A stretch of DNA of 64,000 bases from Vibrio azureus (GTDB taxonomy: Bacteria; Pseudomonadota; Gammaproteobacteria; Enterobacterales; Vibrionaceae): positions 2,294,001 to 2,358,000 of the forward strand of contig NZ_CP018616.1 in assembly GCF_002849855.1 (NCBI RefSeq). Reading direction: 5' to 3'. Under the pieces are notes generated by a model, which saw only the letters and a program-made list of their open reading frames with translations, searched no databases and was not told the DNA's origin. Every line of letters begins with the position of its first letter. The first letter of the stretch is position 1. Position numbers and translations under genes: made by a program. Of this stretch, positions 29,601 through 40,953 are shown one piece after another.

Positions 29601-29739
29601 CACTGATGACCACCGTCGGTGGAGCAATACTTGGATACTGAGCAACTGGTAGCTTAATGATAGAAAGGACACCAGCAAGCATCACAACTATCGCGATCAC
29701 CCAAGCAAAAATAGGGCGATCGATAAAAAAACGAGCCAT
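26602..29739 (-). CDS. RND multidrug efflux pump, inner-membrane subunit (AcrB/HAE1 type)
   Basis: 1045-residue proton-driven transporter of the AcrB family. It opens with [17 protein letters not shown] and has the proton-relay aspartate pair D407/D408 in TM4 ([18 protein letters not shown]) and the TM10 lysine in [16 protein letters not shown]. Twelve transmembrane segments and two large periplasmic loops are in the standard order, and the length equals AcrB (1049). It is nine bases downstream of its adaptor gene. No outer-membrane channel gene is adjacent, so a TolC encoded elsewhere is presumably used. Vibrio has several such pumps, so I give no vex/vme name. Confidence 0.96.
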   Translation of the reverse strand: MARFFIDRPIFAWVIAIVVMLAGVLSIIKLPVAQYPSIAPPTVVISASYPGANAKTMEDTVTQVIEQRMTGIDHLRYLSSTSDSFGNTQITLTFNAEADADIAQVQVQNKLQSALPLLPMEVQQQGVKVNKASASFLMVVGLYSQDNSMDQNDISDYISSNIADPLSRVPGVGEIQAFGAQYAMRIWLDPHKLTKYNLTTADVIGAIKQQNAQVSAGQLGGSPSVSGQQLNATVSAQSRLKTPEEFRDIIVKSDASGASILLADVARVELGAENYAAKVFYNGQPSSGLGIKLASGANALDTAEAVKAKIDELKPFFPAGLTAVYPYDTTPFVEKSIEGVVHTLFEAVILVFCIMYLFLQNFRATLIPTIAVPVVLLGTFAVLSLAGFSINTLTMFAMVLAIGLLVDDAIVVVENVERIMHEEGLSALEATRKSMDQITSALVGIGLTLSAVFVPMAFMSGSTGVIYRQFSVTIVTAMALSVLVALILTPALCATMLKPIDHNAESKGFFGWFNRGFERLTQRYEVGVAAMIKRSVRVMLIFAALTAAVGWMFTKMPTSFLPEEDQGILFGMTILPANSTLEQTEEVMGKISDYYLNNEKESVNSVFTVSGFSFAGSGQNMGLAFVSLKDWSERTEPGTDVNSVVGRSMAYFQQIKNALSFAFAPPAVVELGTASGFNFYLQDRSGQGHDKLIAARNQLLGMAAQNPNLVGVRPNGQEDAPIYQIDIDQAKVGALGIDMQSVNQVLATAWGGSYVNDFIDRGRVKKVFIQGDAPYRMKPSDLDTWHVRNKNGEMVPFSAFASGQWQYASPRLERFNATPAVNINGGVAPGYSTGQAMLDIEEMVKKLPPGFGIEWNGLSYEERLSGNQAPMLYALSILVVFLVLAALYESWSVPFAVILVVPLGILGAVMAMNGLHMANDVFFQVGLLTTVGLATKNAILIVEFAKEYYEKGAGLVEATLHAVRVRLRPIIMTSLAFGLGVVPLAISTGVGSGGKNAIGTAVLGGMLSSTFLGIFFIPVFFIIVERIFSRKKKQQDKVNIELTKK

Positions 29740-29748
29740 ATTATTTCT

Positions 29749-30891
29749 CTACTTATTTGTTTTTGGAGCGTTAACAATGGTTGGATTAACCAATGCGCCT
29801 GGACGAATTTTCTGTAACCCTGCGGTAATGACTTGATCACCATCCGCTAGCCCTTGTGTCACTCGCCACTCGTTACCAACTATTTGTGCTGTTGTTACTG
29901 GGCGCGCTTCAACTTTATTTTCAGCATTGATAACCATGACCATCGCCTCTCCTTTAGGGTTGCGCGTCAAGGCTTTTTGTGGGACTAACAAAGCATTCGC
30001 ATCGGTTTCTGTTTTTATTTCCGCACGCACATACATGTTTGGTAATAGAGCGGTATTGGTGTTCGGGATTTCAAGGCGAACGGTCACTGTGTCAGTATTC
30101 TCATTAACTGACATATCAGCAAATTGCAGTTTGGCCGGTGATTCAATCTCAACACCATTATCTAACATCAACTTAATCATATCCTGAGTCGCAGATTGCT
30201 GTTCCACATTGTTACTCAGTGACAGTGCGTCTTGACTAGACATAGGTAACTCAACATACAAAGGAGAAATTTGCTGAATAGACGCTAAGTAATTACCTTG
30301 AGCATTGGTCACCAGCGCGCCCTCTGAAAAAAACGATTTTCCGATTCGACCCGAAATTGGCGCTTTAATTTGGGTATGATCCAAATTGATTTGAGCGGAT
30401 TTCACTAAGGATTTGTTAATTTCAACATTGGCCAGTGATAAACGGTAGTTTGAATCCGCTTCTTCATATTTTTCTTTACTGATTGCACGGCTGGCAAGCA
30501 ACGCTTTGTAACGCTGGGCTAAACGTTTATTTTGACGCAGTTGCTCTTGTGCGTACTGTAAGTCGCCTTTCGCTTTATCTAATTTAGCTTGGTAAGAAGA
30601 AGATTCAATTTGATATAGCACCTGACCTTCTTGGACATCTGCTCCTTCCTTGAACAAACGTTGAGTGATGATTCCATCTACTTGAGGACGAACTTCTGCT
30701 ATACGGTAAGCAACGGTTCTGCCAGAGAAAGGTTGAGAAATATCAATATTTTGAGAATGTATTAGCATAGAATCAACAGGGACTGCTTGAGCATGACCTG
30801 CAGGACCCTGCGCTTGCTGATTATCATTACAAGCACTCAAGAGCATCGTCATTCCTATGACAACCATAAGATCAGAAATTTTAGGCATCAT
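29749..30891 (-). CDS. RND efflux periplasmic adaptor lipoprotein (AcrA type)
   Basis: 380 residues. Signal sequence with lipobox LLSAC (Cys21), then the biotinyl-lipoyl-like half VDGIITQRLFKEGADVQEGQVLYQI, an alpha-helical hairpin (about 100-170), the second lipoyl half ISGRIGKSFFSEGALV, and beta-barrel and membrane-proximal domains. GGGAGA precedes the ATG at 30891. First gene of a two-gene operon with the AcrB-type pump; no regulator gene is adjacent. Confidence 0.95.
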   Translation of the reverse strand: MMPKISDLMVVIGMTMLLSACNDNQQAQGPAGHAQAVPVDSMLIHSQNIDISQPFSGRTVAYRIAEVRPQVDGIITQRLFKEGADVQEGQVLYQIESSSYQAKLDKAKGDLQYAQEQLRQNKRLAQRYKALLASRAISKEKYEEADSNYRLSLANVEINKSLVKSAQINLDHTQIKAPISGRIGKSFFSEGALVTNAQGNYLASIQQISPLYVELPMSSQDALSLSNNVEQQSATQDMIKLMLDNGVEIESPAKLQFADMSVNENTDTVTVRLEIPNTNTALLPNMYVRAEIKTETDANALLVPQKALTRNPKGEAMVMVINAENKVEARPVTTAQIVGNEWRVTQGLADGDQVITAGLQKIRPGALVNPTIVNAPKTNK

Positions 30892-31042
30892 TTTCTCCCG
30901 AAAATAGTATGAGTTGGTTTGTAAGCCTAAGAATTAGAGCTTACTGCAACTTAATTAAGTATTAATTATAATTTAAATAGAGTCGATAATTACGCATCAG
31001 TTAGATAAATATATCTTTGATTACATATTATTTATAATTCCA

Positions 31043-32380
31043 TTATCTTAGCTTCTTTATAAAATAAACCTTTAGTATCATGACATTTAATATTGATTGA
31101 AATAGTGTGGCTATTATTACTGCCCACCAGACATCCGCTATAACAAAATCTGGCTGATAAGCAAAGTAACTTAACAAAGCACTAAGAATCGCTAGCTTGA
31201 TCGCTGAATTGATAAAAGAAGGCGATGTATTACCTAGAGCTTGCAGCATTCCAGAAATAGTAAATATTAAACCAAGAGCAGGAAAGCTAAACCCAATATA
31301 ACTTAAATACTCCGCAGCAACCGCTCTCACTGCTTCGTCATGACTAAAAAAGTATACAAGAGAGTCGGGTAACAACACACACACAAGCATGAGCACAAAC
31401 ATCGCACTCATCGACATCAACGCCGTGACAACATATGTTTTTCTCACTCGATCAAATTGGCGTGCAGAAAAATTTTGAGCCGCAATAGCAGGACTTGCTA
31501 ATGAGATCGCCATTGCTGGTAAAAACAGCGACTGAGCGACTTTCGCTCCCAAGCCAAACCCTGCTTGCCCCATCACCCCAAAACGGCTCAACATCCAGTA
31601 AACCATCGTCATAGATATAAAGCTAATCAAAAACTCTCCACCCGATGGCAAACCTATTTTTAATGTTCGTTTGAATATATCCCAATTAGGGCGAATTTTA
31701 TCTAAATGCAGTGTTAATTGATTTTGCTGGCTGCGCAGATACTTTATGACAAGAACGATAGCAACCACTCCTGATATAAGGCTTGCTAAAGCAGCTCCTT
31801 CCACTCCCATTGATGGGATCAGGCCAGGAATACCATTGATTAAAGTCGGGGATAAAACCACGTTAACGCATTGCGACTTTAACTGGATCGAGGTAAAAGG
31901 TTTTGCCATGCCAGCCCCATACAAAGGGCCAACAATCACAGTGTAAATAACTTGCAGTGACAAGAATGGAATAAACCACTTTAGGTAGTCCAACGCAAAG
32001 TTTTGTGCAATGGCATCATTAAGAACATAGTCTAATAAATCACCACAAAAAACATTACCCAGCATAAACACAAGCAATGCCACTATAAGCCCATAAAACA
32101 TACCGTGGCTGTAAATACTCTCTGCAGTTTTTATATCTTTTTTACCTATCGCATGGGCAACAAGCGTCATACTTCCAACAAACAAAACCTGTGTGAAAAG
32201 CATGTTCAGAAACTGAAAGTTACCCGCAGCACTCACTCCGGCAAGTTCATTATCGCCTAGCCTTCCGACAAAAAATACATCAATAAGATTTGCCAAAGTT
32301 TGCACAAGCATATTAATAGCGATAGGAATCGCCATCGATATAATATGTCTATGTATTGGGCCAGAAGTAAAGTCTTTCAA
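31043..32380 (-). CDS. MATE family efflux transporter
   Basis: About 445 residues with 12 hydrophobic segments in two similar halves. The family opening KDFTSGPIHRHIISMAIPI leads into TM1; VDVFFVGRLGDNELAGVS-type and GLPSGGEFLISFISMTM segments are typical of MATE. The expected start corresponds to a TTG codon at 32380 (preceded by AGGTAG); the frame stays open to 32440, giving a 20-residue hydrophobic extension that is not typical. Substrate unknown. The surrounding sequence is somewhat AT-rich. Confidence 0.85.
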   Translation of the reverse strand: MKDFTSGPIHRHIISMAIPIAINMLVQTLANLIDVFFVGRLGDNELAGVSAAGNFQFLNMLFTQVLFVGSMTLVAHAIGKKDIKTAESIYSHGMFYGLIVALLVFMLGNVFCGDLLDYVLNDAIAQNFALDYLKWFIPFLSLQVIYTVIVGPLYGAGMAKPFTSIQLKSQCVNVVLSPTLINGIPGLIPSMGVEGAALASLISGVVAIVLVIKYLRSQQNQLTLHLDKIRPNWDIFKRTLKIGLPSGGEFLISFISMTMVYWMLSRFGVMGQAGFGLGAKVAQSLFLPAMAISLASPAIAAQNFSARQFDRVRKTYVVTALMSMSAMFVLMLVCVLLPDSLVYFFSHDEAVRAVAAEYLSYIGFSFPALGLIFTISGMLQALGNTSPSFINSAIKLAILSALLSYFAYQPDFVIADVWWAVIIATLFQSILNVMILKVYFIKKLR

Positions 32381-32592
32381 ATATGCTACCTGTTGGTTAA
32401 AGTAACGCAGTAAAGCAACTGATATTGCTATTAAAAACAAGTCACTCAGGAATCATCGTTCATATACAAGTATAGGATTTGGAATGTTCAGTTGAGCAGG
32501 CGCATATTTTAATTCATCACGTATATTGAATCCTGACCGATATTGCTATTTAACCTTAGATATATTCCAGTAACTAAACTCTCCATTAGTTT

Positions 32593-32674
32593 TATACCCA
32601 AGTGAATTCAATAAAAGTAGTTTCAATTAAAGTAACGTCGCTCTGCATCAAGCATCGTGAGGTCATTTGGTATA
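32593..32674. repeat. Internally deleted MITE-like repeat (copy R5)
   Basis: About 82 bases. The left end TATACCCAAGTGAATTCAAT and right end GCATCGTGAGGTCATTTGG...TATA of the family are both recognisable, with GTCGCTCTGCATCAAGC between, but most of the interior is missing. Located between the MATE and nqrM genes. Confidence 0.7.
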
Positions 32675-32756
32675 AGGTATTGCTGAGAGAACAGGGATTT
32701 GAGGCTCAGATAAGGTTAATAGCCTGTCTGGAGTCAGAGAGATTACTTGGGGGATA

Positions 32757-32802
32757 CAAAAAATCCTCGAACCTAGGGTCTGTTGACCTAGTTCAAGGAT
32801 TT
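32757..32802 (-). terminator. Likely terminator after apbE-nqrM
   Basis: AAATCCTCGAACCTAGG (32761-32777) and CCTAGTTCAAGGATTT (32787-32802) form a long, slightly imperfect stem. On the minus strand it is followed by a U-run (plus-strand A-run from 32758). It lies 54 bases past the nqrM stop. Confidence 0.75.
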
Positions 32803-32855
32803 CTCATTAGTCCAGAAAATCAGAGCACTTGAGAAAATCCCAAGGCTTTCGATCG

Positions 32856-33089
32856 TTACATAATACGATCTTTATCCCAGGCTGCGAGTTTCTCTGCACG
32901 AGCGGCTTCGCGTGCCTCTCGTTTTTTTCGTGCATCACAGGGTTCTGGGCAGTTGCATACTTTATCAATGCCAACCGCGCCAAGACCACCACAACTGCCT
33001 TTTACGACCTTTTTCTGAAAAATGTATCCAACAGCCATGGCTGCAATCACACATAAAAAGACTGCAAAAGTGATTAGGAATGTACTCAT
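32856..33089 (-). CDS. nqrM: Na+-NQR maturation protein NqrM
   Basis: 77 residues: one N-terminal membrane helix (about 3-25), then four cysteines in GSCGGLGAVGIDKVCNCPEPC, the NqrM/DUF539 pattern, and a charged arginine-rich tail. Known family role: needed for assembly of active Na+-NQR, probably iron delivery to the Cys-ligated centre between NqrD and NqrE. It follows apbE by 13 bases, and both lie downstream of nqrF, consistent with that role. Confidence 0.95.
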   Translation of the reverse strand: MSTFLITFAVFLCVIAAMAVGYIFQKKVVKGSCGGLGAVGIDKVCNCPEPCDARKKREAREAARAEKLAAWDKDRIM

Positions 33090-33102
33090 AAAGACATGCT
33101 CT

Positions 33103-34113
33103 CTACTGTTGTTGGTTCATGAATGGCTGATAGGCCTCTGAAGCCAATTCTTGAAAACCATTATCCGTTTTCACTATCATGAAAGCAGCAATATTATATT
33201 GATTCGCTACTTCCATGCCTTTTTCTTCACCCAAGACCATCAAACCCGTTGCAAGACCATCAGCCGTCATTGAAGACTTGTCCAGAACGGTAACCGAGAC
33301 TACTTTGTGGTTGATCGGTTGGCCTGTTTGAGGATTAATAATATGAGAGTATCGCACACCTTCGCTTTCAAAGTAATTACGATAATCACCACTGGTTGCA
33401 ATCGCCATATCACCAGGTTCAATGATCTCTTGGATAGAACGCTCATCTACTGTGGGCTTTTCGATTGCGATGCGCCATGGTACTCCCTCACGGTTAATCC
33501 CTTTAAGACGCATCTCACCACCGACTTCAACCATGTAGTTTTGAATGCCCTCTGATTGCAAGTAATCTGCAACCACATCAACTCCCCAACCTTTTGCTAT
33601 GGTTGAAAGATCAACATACAGGTTTGGAATGTCTTTTACCATTTTATTGTCCTCAACGGAGAGATGGTGAATCCCCGTACTGGCTTTACGAGCCGCTAAC
33701 TCTTCCGCCGTTGGTACAACATCTGGACGCGCCTCTGGACCAAAGCCCCAAAGGTTAACCAGTGGACCCACTGTCACATCTAGCGCACCTAACGTGACAG
33801 CATTAAGACGAATGGCTTCTTTGACTACCGTCGCCGTTTGTGGTGACACTTCAAATGGCTCGCTAGTTTGATGTTGATTAAAGCGGCTCAGCTCTGAGTC
33901 TTTACGGTACGTCGACATTTGATCGTTCACTTGCTCAAGAAGTCTATCAATTTCAGCTTGAAGCGCTTCCGGGGATGGAAGATTCTCCTGCTCGATGTAT
34001 TTAATGTTGTACGTCGTCCCCATCGTAGGGCCACTTAAATGGATTTGATCGGAAGACTTTTCACAGCCTGCCAAAATCAAAACAGAAGCTAACATAACAA
34101 GCCATTTTTTCAC
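33103..34113 (-). CDS. apbE: FAD:protein FMN transferase (lipoprotein)
   Basis: 336 residues. Lipobox LILAGC (Cys17), so a periplasm-facing inner-membrane lipoprotein. SGPTMGTTYNIKY, VDLSTIAKGWGVD, YMVEVGGEMRLKG, HIINPQTGQPI and the metal-site DGLATGLMVLG are the ApbE signatures. It attaches FMN covalently to threonine in the SGAT motifs of NqrB and NqrC encoded just upstream. Separated from nqrF by a strong terminator, so it likely has its own promoter. Confidence 0.96.
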   Translation of the reverse strand: MKKWLVMLASVLILAGCEKSSDQIHLSGPTMGTTYNIKYIEQENLPSPEALQAEIDRLLEQVNDQMSTYRKDSELSRFNQHQTSEPFEVSPQTATVVKEAIRLNAVTLGALDVTVGPLVNLWGFGPEARPDVVPTAEELAARKASTGIHHLSVEDNKMVKDIPNLYVDLSTIAKGWGVDVVADYLQSEGIQNYMVEVGGEMRLKGINREGVPWRIAIEKPTVDERSIQEIIEPGDMAIATSGDYRNYFESEGVRYSHIINPQTGQPINHKVVSVTVLDKSSMTADGLATGLMVLGEEKGMEVANQYNIAAFMIVKTDNGFQELASEAYQPFMNQQQ

Positions 34114-34245
34114 TTGCTTACTCCTAAATTATCAAAATTAACATAGAGAACAGGTCGATTAACCAATAACCTTTTATCTATATCAACTCGGGTCAGTGAT
34201 GCAAAGATCAGACCAAATGCTAACAGTTGAATATCGTTAAGCCCT

Positions 34246-34281
34246 AAAAAAACAATGGCTAGCTCGTAAGGAGCTAGCCAT
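34246..34281 (-). terminator. Terminator of the nqr operon
   Basis: ATGGCTAGCTC (34255-34265) and GAGCTAGCCAT (34271-34281) form a perfect 11-bp stem with a 5-base loop; on the minus strand the stem is followed by seven U residues (plus-strand A-run 34246-34252). It lies 22 bases after the nqrF stop. Confidence 0.93.
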
Positions 34282-34302
34282 GAGTTTTACTGCTTAGCGG
34301 AA

Positions 34303-35526
34303 TTAACCACCAAAGTCATCAAGTAGGATGTTTTCATCCTCTACACCGAGATCTTTCAGCATACCGATCACAGCAGCGTTCATCATCGGTGGACCACACA
34401 TGTAGTACTCACAATCTTCTGGCGCTTCATGATCACGTAGGTAGTTCTCGTAAAGAACGTTGTGAATAAAGCCTGTGTAACCATCCCAGTTATCTTCTGG
34501 AAGTGGATCTGACAGAGCACAATGCCATACGAAGTTATCGTTATCAGCCGCTAGGCCGTCGAAGTCTTCTACGTAGAACATTTCACGTTTAGAACGTGCA
34601 CCATACCAGAATGACATCTTACGCTTAGAGTTTAGACGTTTTAGCTGGTCGAAGATATGAGAACGCATTGGCGCCATACCCGCACCACCACCAACGAATA
34701 CCATTTCAGCGTCAGTGTCTTTCGCAAAGAACTCACCAAATGGACCAGAGATAGTACACTTGTCGCCTTCTTTTAGAGACCAGATGAACGATGACATGAT
34801 GCCAGGAGCTACGTCTGGGTTGTTCGGTGGCGGAGTTGCAATACGAACGTTCAACATGATGATACCGTGCTCTTCTGGGTAGTTAGCCATTGAATATGCA
34901 CGAATCGTCTCTTCCGTTACTTTAGACTCGTAACGGAAAAGGTTGAACTTATCCCAATCTCCACGGTATTCCTCAGGAATATCGTAATCTGCGTATTTCA
35001 CATGGTGAGCAGGAGCTTCAATCTGAATGTAACCACCAGCACGGAAAGGTACTGATTCACCATCTGGAATTTGCAGCTTAAGCTCTTTGATGAATGTCGC
35101 TTTGTTATCGTTAGAGATAACTGAACATTCCCACTTCTTAACGCCAAAGATTTCTTCAGGAAGTTCGATGTCCATGTCCGTTTTCATTGCAACTTGACAT
35201 GCAAGACGTTCACCTTCACGAGCTTCACCTTTAGTAATGTGATCAAGCTCGGTAGGTAGAATGTCACCACCACCTGATTTAACTTTTACGCGACACTGGC
35301 CACAAGAGCCACCACCACCACAAGCAGAAGAGACGAATACGCCCGCACCTGCAAGTGCTGTTAGTAGTTTGCCACCAGGCTGTGTCACGATCGACAACTC
35401 AGGGTTATCGTTTACAGCGATTGTAATGTCACCTGTTGGTACCAGTTTAGATTTAGCAAATAGAATCACTAAAACTAAAGCCAGTACAATCAGAGTAAAC
35501 ATCACGACACCAAGAATAATGTCCAT
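34303..35526 (-). CDS. nqrF: Na+-NQR subunit F (NADH dehydrogenase subunit)
   Basis: 407 residues. One N-terminal membrane helix; a 2Fe-2S ferredoxin domain with ligands in [15 protein letters not shown] and RLACQV; then FAD-binding ([11 protein letters not shown]) and NADH-binding ([24 protein letters not shown]) reductase domains. It is the electron entry point from NADH to the complex. Last gene of the nqr operon. Confidence 0.98.
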   Translation of the reverse strand: MDIILGVVMFTLIVLALVLVILFAKSKLVPTGDITIAVNDNPELSIVTQPGGKLLTALAGAGVFVSSACGGGGSCGQCRVKVKSGGGDILPTELDHITKGEAREGERLACQVAMKTDMDIELPEEIFGVKKWECSVISNDNKATFIKELKLQIPDGESVPFRAGGYIQIEAPAHHVKYADYDIPEEYRGDWDKFNLFRYESKVTEETIRAYSMANYPEEHGIIMLNVRIATPPPNNPDVAPGIMSSFIWSLKEGDKCTISGPFGEFFAKDTDAEMVFVGGGAGMAPMRSHIFDQLKRLNSKRKMSFWYGARSKREMFYVEDFDGLAADNDNFVWHCALSDPLPEDNWDGYTGFIHNVLYENYLRDHEAPEDCEYYMCGPPMMNAAVIGMLKDLGVEDENILLDDFGG

Positions 35527-35561
35527 TGACTATTCCTTATTAATTGCGCGGTTTACCCGAC

Positions 35562-36158
35562 TTACAGTTGAACACCAGAGAAAGACATGAAGCCTAACGC
35601 CATAAGACCAACAGTGATGAACGTAATGCCCAAACCACGAAGGCCAGGAGGCACGTCTGAATACTTCATTTTCTCACGAATACCTGCTAGTGCGATGATA
35701 GCGAGCATCCAACCCACACCAGAGCCAAAACCGTATACGACAGATTCAGCAAAGTTGTAGTCACGAGTCACCATGAACGATACCCCACCAAAGATCGCAC
35801 AGTTAACGGTGATCAACGGTAGGAAGATACCTAATGCGTTGTACAAAGGCGGGAAGAAACGGTCTAGAATCATCTCGAGGATTTGTACAAGTGCTGCAAT
35901 AACACCGATAAACGCAATAAAGTTTAGGAAGCTAAGGTCGACACCTTCAATCAACGCATTCTCTTTCAGAATATGTGTGTAAACCAAGTTGTTTACTGGA
36001 ACCGCGATGGTTAGTACAACAACAACGGCCACACCGAGACCAAATGAGGTCTTTACTTTCTTAGATACCGCTAGAAACGTACACATACCTAAGAAAAAAG
36101 ACAGCGCCATGTTTTCGATGAAAATCGATTTAACTAAAAGACTAATGTAATGTTCCAT
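35562..36158 (-). CDS. nqrE: Na+-NQR subunit E
   Basis: 198-residue membrane protein with six hydrophobic segments (opening [30 protein letters not shown]). NqrE and NqrD are inverted-topology homologues that together form the membrane channel and hold an iron centre through cysteines; a Cys is seen in GMCTF and in VNCAIFGG. Seven bases from nqrD. Length equals the family norm. Confidence 0.98.
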   Translation of the reverse strand: MEHYISLLVKSIFIENMALSFFLGMCTFLAVSKKVKTSFGLGVAVVVVLTIAVPVNNLVYTHILKENALIEGVDLSFLNFIAFIGVIAALVQILEMILDRFFPPLYNALGIFLPLITVNCAIFGGVSFMVTRDYNFAESVVYGFGSGVGWMLAIIALAGIREKMKYSDVPPGLRGLGITFITVGLMALGFMSFSGVQL

Positions 36159-36165
36159 GACGTCC

Positions 36166-36798
36166 TTACTCCTTCGCTTCTACTTGTGCTGGCTTAAACG
36201 TACGAATAATCCAGATCAAGAAGCCGATTAGGAAGAATGCAGATGGTGCAAGTAGCATTAGACCATTAGGTTGGTACCAACCACCATTGCTCACAAGAGG
36301 TAGTACTTCCATACCAAATAGCTTACCGCTACCTAATAATTCACGGAAGAAACCCACCGTAATAAGAACAAAGCCGTAGCCAAGACCGTTACCGATACCA
36401 TCAATGAATGATGGAATTGGTGCCGATTTCATTGCGAATGCTTCCGCACGACCCATTACAATACAGTTTGTAATGATGAGGCCAACAAATACAGATAGCT
36501 GTTTAGAGATATCGAATAAGTAAGCTTTTAGTACTTCGTCTACCACGATAACCAAAGATGCAATGATCGCCATTTGAACGATGATACGTACACTATTAGG
36601 AATGTGGTTACGAATAGAAGAAACAAAGAAGTTAGACAATGCAGTTACAAACGTTACTGCAAGAGTCATAACAAATGCTGTCTCTAGTTTTGTTGTTACT
36701 GCAAGAGCAGAACAAACACCCAGTACCTGTAGCGCGATTGGGTTATTATCCAATACAGGCGCTAAGATACTCTTTTTAACATTTTGGGCACTGGACAT
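36166..36798 (-). CDS. nqrD: Na+-NQR subunit D
   Basis: 210-residue membrane protein with six hydrophobic segments; cysteine-containing GVCSALAV and [15 protein letters not shown] are the counterparts of the NqrE iron-centre cysteines. The start at 36798 shares one base with the nqrC stop, so translation is coupled. Confidence 0.98.
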   Translation of the reverse strand: MSSAQNVKKSILAPVLDNNPIALQVLGVCSALAVTTKLETAFVMTLAVTFVTALSNFFVSSIRNHIPNSVRIIVQMAIIASLVIVVDEVLKAYLFDISKQLSVFVGLIITNCIVMGRAEAFAMKSAPIPSFIDGIGNGLGYGFVLITVGFFRELLGSGKLFGMEVLPLVSNGGWYQPNGLMLLAPSAFFLIGFLIWIIRTFKPAQVEAKE

Positions 36799-37586
36799 TA
36801 GTTTAGACCTCCGTCACGTACTCGCTCTAGGAACGGACCAAAGCCGTTATTACCTAGCCAAAAGTCAAACGTGTGCTGAACACCAACACTGGTCAAAGTT
36901 GCACCAGATAAGCCATCAACTGCATGTTTAGAACCAGCTGGAGCACCGCCCTTCACGATTTTGATAGCAGGTTTATGGTTTTCATCAAACAGTTCTTTTG
37001 CAACAAACTGCGCACGCCAAGTTGGGTTTTCAACTTCACCACCCAGCCCTGGAGTTTCACCTTGCTCGTAGTAAGTAATACCGTTAACCGTGTTACCGTC
37101 AGTTTGTACTGCAACGAATGCGTACATCATTGACCAAAGGCCGTTACCATGAATAGGCAGGATAACCTGATCCACTTTGTTGTCTTTTTTAACAAGGTAT
37201 ACAATACCTGTATTCGCACGACGGATGATCTTAGCCACATCTTGCTCTGGCGTCAGTTTGGTCGACTCTTTAAGATCTTTTGCAGCAGCACGCTGATCGT
37301 AATTCGCTGCCGTTGAACCATCTTCTGCTTTCTCAACGAATTCACCCGTTTTGAAATCAATCAAACGTGGTTCAATGTACTCACCGTACAGCTCTTTCAC
37401 TTGTGCTGGATTTGAAGCTTCAATACCAGCAACTTGGATGATCTTAGACTGCTTGTCTAATACTGCGTTCGCTTTTTGCTCATCACGCAGTCCGACGGCT
37501 GCTGTTGATACGATGATTGAACAAACAAGGCTCAACCCGACAACAACACCCAGCGTTTTTTTAATGCTGTCGTTATTACTTGCCAT
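36798..37586 (-). CDS. nqrC: Na+-NQR subunit C (covalent FMN carrier)
   Basis: 262 residues: one N-terminal membrane helix and a periplasmic FMN domain. The flavinylation motif [10 protein letters not shown] is present near the C-terminus, with the modified threonine at T230. Overlaps the nqrB end by 11 bases and the nqrD start by one, consistent with a tightly coupled operon. Confidence 0.98.
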   Translation of the reverse strand: MASNNDSIKKTLGVVVGLSLVCSIIVSTAAVGLRDEQKANAVLDKQSKIIQVAGIEASNPAQVKELYGEYIEPRLIDFKTGEFVEKAEDGSTAANYDQRAAAKDLKESTKLTPEQDVAKIIRRANTGIVYLVKKDNKVDQVILPIHGNGLWSMMYAFVAVQTDGNTVNGITYYEQGETPGLGGEVENPTWRAQFVAKELFDENHKPAIKIVKGGAPAGSKHAVDGLSGATLTSVGVQHTFDFWLGNNGFGPFLERVRDGGLN

Positions 37587-38823
37587 AACGTGCTAGTCTC
37601 CGCTTGATGTTCTTCTCGATAACCACATGGTCGAACAGAGGTGCGAATAGGTTCGCGAATAGAATCGCCAGCATCATACCTTCAGGGTAAGCTGGGTTAA
37701 CTACACGAATCATGACACACATTGCACCGATAAGGATGCCGTACCACCATTTAGCATTGTTAGTAAATGAAGCGGATACTGGATCTGTTGCCATAAAGAA
37801 CATACCGAACGCAAAACCACCTAGAACTAGGTGCCAGTGCCATGGCATATCAAACATTGGGTTAGTGTCTGAACCGATAAGATTAAACAATGTTGAGACT
37901 GCAATCATACCAATCATAACACCAGCAATGATGCGCCATGATGCAATTCGCATGTAAACGATCATTGCAGCACCAATCATTAGTGCTAATGTTGACACTT
38001 CACCGATCGAGCCTGGGATGTTACCAATAAAGGCATCCATCCAAGTAATCGCATCGCCTGTTACGTTATTAACCAGAGCTGCGTTACCACCATTTGCCCA
38101 TTGGCTCAGTGCTGTTGCGCCTGAGAAACCATCCGCAGCAGTCCAAACTAGGTCACCCGAAATTTGTGCTGGGTAAGCAAAGAAAAGAAACGCACGACCA
38201 GCCAAAGCAGGGTTCAGGAAGTTACGACCCGTACCACCAAAGATTTCTTTTGCCACAACCACACCGAAGGTAATACCTAGAGCGGCTTGCCATAAAGGAA
38301 GTGTTGGTGGAACGATAAGTGCGAATAGGATTGAAGTAACAAAGAAACCTTCATTAACTTCATGCTTACGCACCATACAGAAAAGAACTTCCCAAAAGCC
38401 ACCGACGATAAAGACCGTAGCGTAGATAGGTAGGAAGTAAGTCGCACCTAAGAGCATTTTACTGCCAACACCTGCATCAGTGGACAATGTTCCACCCAAA
38501 GCTTGTGTTAACCAATAGTGCCAATCACCCTGGAGCGCTTTATTAAGTGCATCAGCCGCTGGGTGCAGGTCATTAAGTGCAGCAATCGCTTGACCACCAA
38601 CATTATACATTCCCCAGAACATCGCAGGAAATACAGCAAGCCAAACCATGATCATGATACGTTTTAGATCAACGCTATCACGAACGTGCGAGCTTTTCTT
38701 AGTCACAAGACCAGGTGTATAGAACACGGTAGCAACGGCTTCGTAAAGTGCAAACCACTTTTCGTGCTTACCACCCGGTTCGAAATGATGCTCGACGTCT
38801 TCAAGAAACTTTTTAAGAGCCAT
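37576..38823 (-). CDS. nqrB: Na+-NQR subunit B (covalent FMN carrier, ion channel)
   Basis: 415-residue membrane protein, about ten hydrophobic segments. The flavinylation motif [10 protein letters not shown] is present, with the modified threonine at T237. [15 protein letters not shown] and [17 protein letters not shown] are family signatures. Contains the Na+ pathway and the quinone site. Second gene of the operon. Confidence 0.98.
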   Translation of the reverse strand: MALKKFLEDVEHHFEPGGKHEKWFALYEAVATVFYTPGLVTKKSSHVRDSVDLKRIMIMVWLAVFPAMFWGMYNVGGQAIAALNDLHPAADALNKALQGDWHYWLTQALGGTLSTDAGVGSKMLLGATYFLPIYATVFIVGGFWEVLFCMVRKHEVNEGFFVTSILFALIVPPTLPLWQAALGITFGVVVAKEIFGGTGRNFLNPALAGRAFLFFAYPAQISGDLVWTAADGFSGATALSQWANGGNAALVNNVTGDAITWMDAFIGNIPGSIGEVSTLALMIGAAMIVYMRIASWRIIAGVMIGMIAVSTLFNLIGSDTNPMFDMPWHWHLVLGGFAFGMFFMATDPVSASFTNNAKWWYGILIGAMCVMIRVVNPAYPEGMMLAILFANLFAPLFDHVVIEKNIKRRLARYGK

Positions 38824-38829
38824 GAAAAA

Positions 38830-40170
38830 TTACCCTTCCTTCTCGATAGTATCTAGGCATTCACGCAGTAACAAACCGTACTCGTACTTACCTGGACATA
38901 CAAAGGTACACAATGCTAGATCTTCTTCATCCAGTTCAAGGGCACCGAGTGCTTGAGCACTATCAGTATCACCTGCACACAGATCACGAAGTAGCAGAGT
39001 TGGCTCCATATCTAACGGCACTACGCGCTCGTAATTACCAATAGGAACCATAGAACGATCACTACCATTGGTCGATGTTGTCATATTGAACAACTGACCT
39101 TTAAAGATGTGACCAAGGAATGAACGAGTAACAGAGAACTTGTTTTTGCCCGGCATTGCCCAGCCAAAGAGTTCTTTATCACGACCTTCACGTAGGACAG
39201 AAACCTGCTGATGGTAACGGCCAAGATAAGCATGTGGTCCGCTTGCTTGTGTACCAGAAAGAACCGAGCCAGAAATGACACGAACTTCTCCAGGCATGAG
39301 TTCATTATCAGTCATATCTTCAAGCGCAGCACCGACGATAGTGCGCACTAAGCGAGGGTTATTCACCACGGGACCCGCGAGAGAAACAACACGAGTCGTG
39401 TATAGTTCACCCGTAAGGAAAAGCTTACCGAATGCAATCACGTCCTGGTAGTTGATGCTCCAAGCCACATTCTCTGCATTTACTGGATATAAGAAATGCA
39501 TGTGGGTACCAGCAAGACCTGCTGGATGAGGGCCATCAAAAACATGTTCTTCAACATTCTTTTGAGTCGAACTTGGCAGAGTAACACCTGATTTACAAAC
39601 GTAAACCTTGCCCTCTGTTAATGCTGAAAGAATATCAAGACCAGCAACGAAAGCTTCTTGCTGCTCATTAATGATCAACTCAGGCTGAGCGGCTAATGGA
39701 TTGGTATCCATTGCTGTCACAAAAATTGCCTTAGTCGAAGACTCGATTGCTGGAACCTTGCTAAACGGTCGAGTACGTAAAGCGGTCCAAAGGCCAGAGT
39801 CGACTAGTTGAGTCTTGATCACTTGACGATCTAGACCTGCTAGTTTATCTGCTTCGAACTTATCAAAGGTAACCTGCTCTTCACCTGCAACTTCAATCAC
39901 AACAGACTGAAGTACACGCTTAGCGCCACGGTTAATTTCGATCACTTTACCGGCTGCGGGTGCAGTGAATTTCACGCCAGGGTTCTTCTTGTCTTCAAAA
40001 AGAACTTGCGCTTTTTTCACTTCATCGCCAACGCGGACATGCATGGTAGGACGCATGCCAACGTACTCTTCGCCAAGCAAGGCGACTTTTTTGATGGTTT
40101 TACCATCATTAATCACCTGGGATGGAGCTCCTGCAATAGGAAGATCCAAACCCTTCTTTATTGTAATCAT
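38830..40170 (-). CDS. nqrA: Na+-NQR subunit A
   Basis: 446 residues from the ATG at 40170 ([18 protein letters not shown]), the established family start; the frame runs open upstream to 40299 with no family support. Peripheral cytoplasmic subunit with biotinyl-lipoyl-like folds ([19 protein letters not shown]) and RnfC similarity. First gene of nqrABCDEF. No strong ribosome site was seen. Confidence 0.97.
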   Translation of the reverse strand: MITIKKGLDLPIAGAPSQVINDGKTIKKVALLGEEYVGMRPTMHVRVGDEVKKAQVLFEDKKNPGVKFTAPAAGKVIEINRGAKRVLQSVVIEVAGEEQVTFDKFEADKLAGLDRQVIKTQLVDSGLWTALRTRPFSKVPAIESSTKAIFVTAMDTNPLAAQPELIINEQQEAFVAGLDILSALTEGKVYVCKSGVTLPSSTQKNVEEHVFDGPHPAGLAGTHMHFLYPVNAENVAWSINYQDVIAFGKLFLTGELYTTRVVSLAGPVVNNPRLVRTIVGAALEDMTDNELMPGEVRVISGSVLSGTQASGPHAYLGRYHQQVSVLREGRDKELFGWAMPGKNKFSVTRSFLGHIFKGQLFNMTTSTNGSDRSMVPIGNYERVVPLDMEPTLLLRDLCAGDTDSAQALGALELDEEDLALCTFVCPGKYEYGLLLRECLDTIEKEG

Positions 40171-40635
40171 ACGCACTTGCACTACTTTTATCGGAAAAAA
40201 GATTCTTTTGATTGCGTAACTTTTAGACACGACATAAGTGTCCGGTTTCAATGCCATTAAAGCATCAAAATCGCAACATCCTCTTAAACATCTCGTCACA
40301 GGGTTTGTGCGAGATTTATCAGGTGCAATAGTCTAGCATTTTTTGGGAACTTGATGCCATGATCAATCGAGAGAAAGGTTCGTTTATTTCCGTAAAACTG
40401 AGAGCAAAAGGTCAGGGAATAGTCAGATTTATGACCAAACGCACAAATAAAAACCATCAAAACAAAAAGGTTAATTAGAATTTAAACTACGCGATTAGCG
40501 TTATTGTTTTTCTTGCATACAAGTGTGTTAACCAAGCCTATTTCACAAGATGATGAGAATCTTCAGTCTTCTTTAACGCATTGACATCGCCCAAACGATA
40601 TCATCACTTTGGGCAAACTCAGATGGAGGTAATAA
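40171..40635. other. Gene-free region upstream of nqrA
   Basis: 465 bases between bolA and nqrA. It holds a hairpin after bolA (GCCCAAA about 40587-40593 / TTTGGGC about 40609-40615) without a clear U-run, and must hold the nqr promoter. No -35/-10 pair, riboswitch or operator could be assigned with confidence. Confidence 0.6.
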
Positions 40636-40953
40636 TTAACGTTGACTGCCACCCTGACATTTAGGACTGTCTGGTACAAGGTTTTGCTCTAGATTCGCTT
40701 GCCACTCTTTTTCCGTATAAGTATGAATAGCCAACGCGTGGATATGATTTGCAAGCTCTTCCGCTAATACTGTATTAACCTGACGATGCCGTGTAATCAA
40801 TCGTTGCTCATTAAAACAATCACTGACCACTACAACCTTAAAATGACTTTCAGAACCTGGCGGAACATTGTGCATGTAGCTTTCATTAATCACTTTTAAA
40901 TACGTAGGTTGTAACTCAGTTTGGAGTTTCTGTTCTATGATATCTTGAATCAT
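40636..40953 (-). CDS. bolA: BolA family protein
   Basis: 105 residues, class II KH-like fold. [37 protein letters not shown] and [14 protein letters not shown] are BolA signatures. BolA binds monothiol glutaredoxin with an Fe-S cluster and affects cell shape and stress genes in E. coli. It sits upstream of nqrA on the same strand, a frequent vibrio arrangement. Confidence 0.93.
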   Translation of the reverse strand: MIQDIIEQKLQTELQPTYLKVINESYMHNVPPGSESHFKVVVVSDCFNEQRLITRHRQVNTVLAEELANHIHALAIHTYTEKEWQANLEQNLVPDSPKCQGGSQR

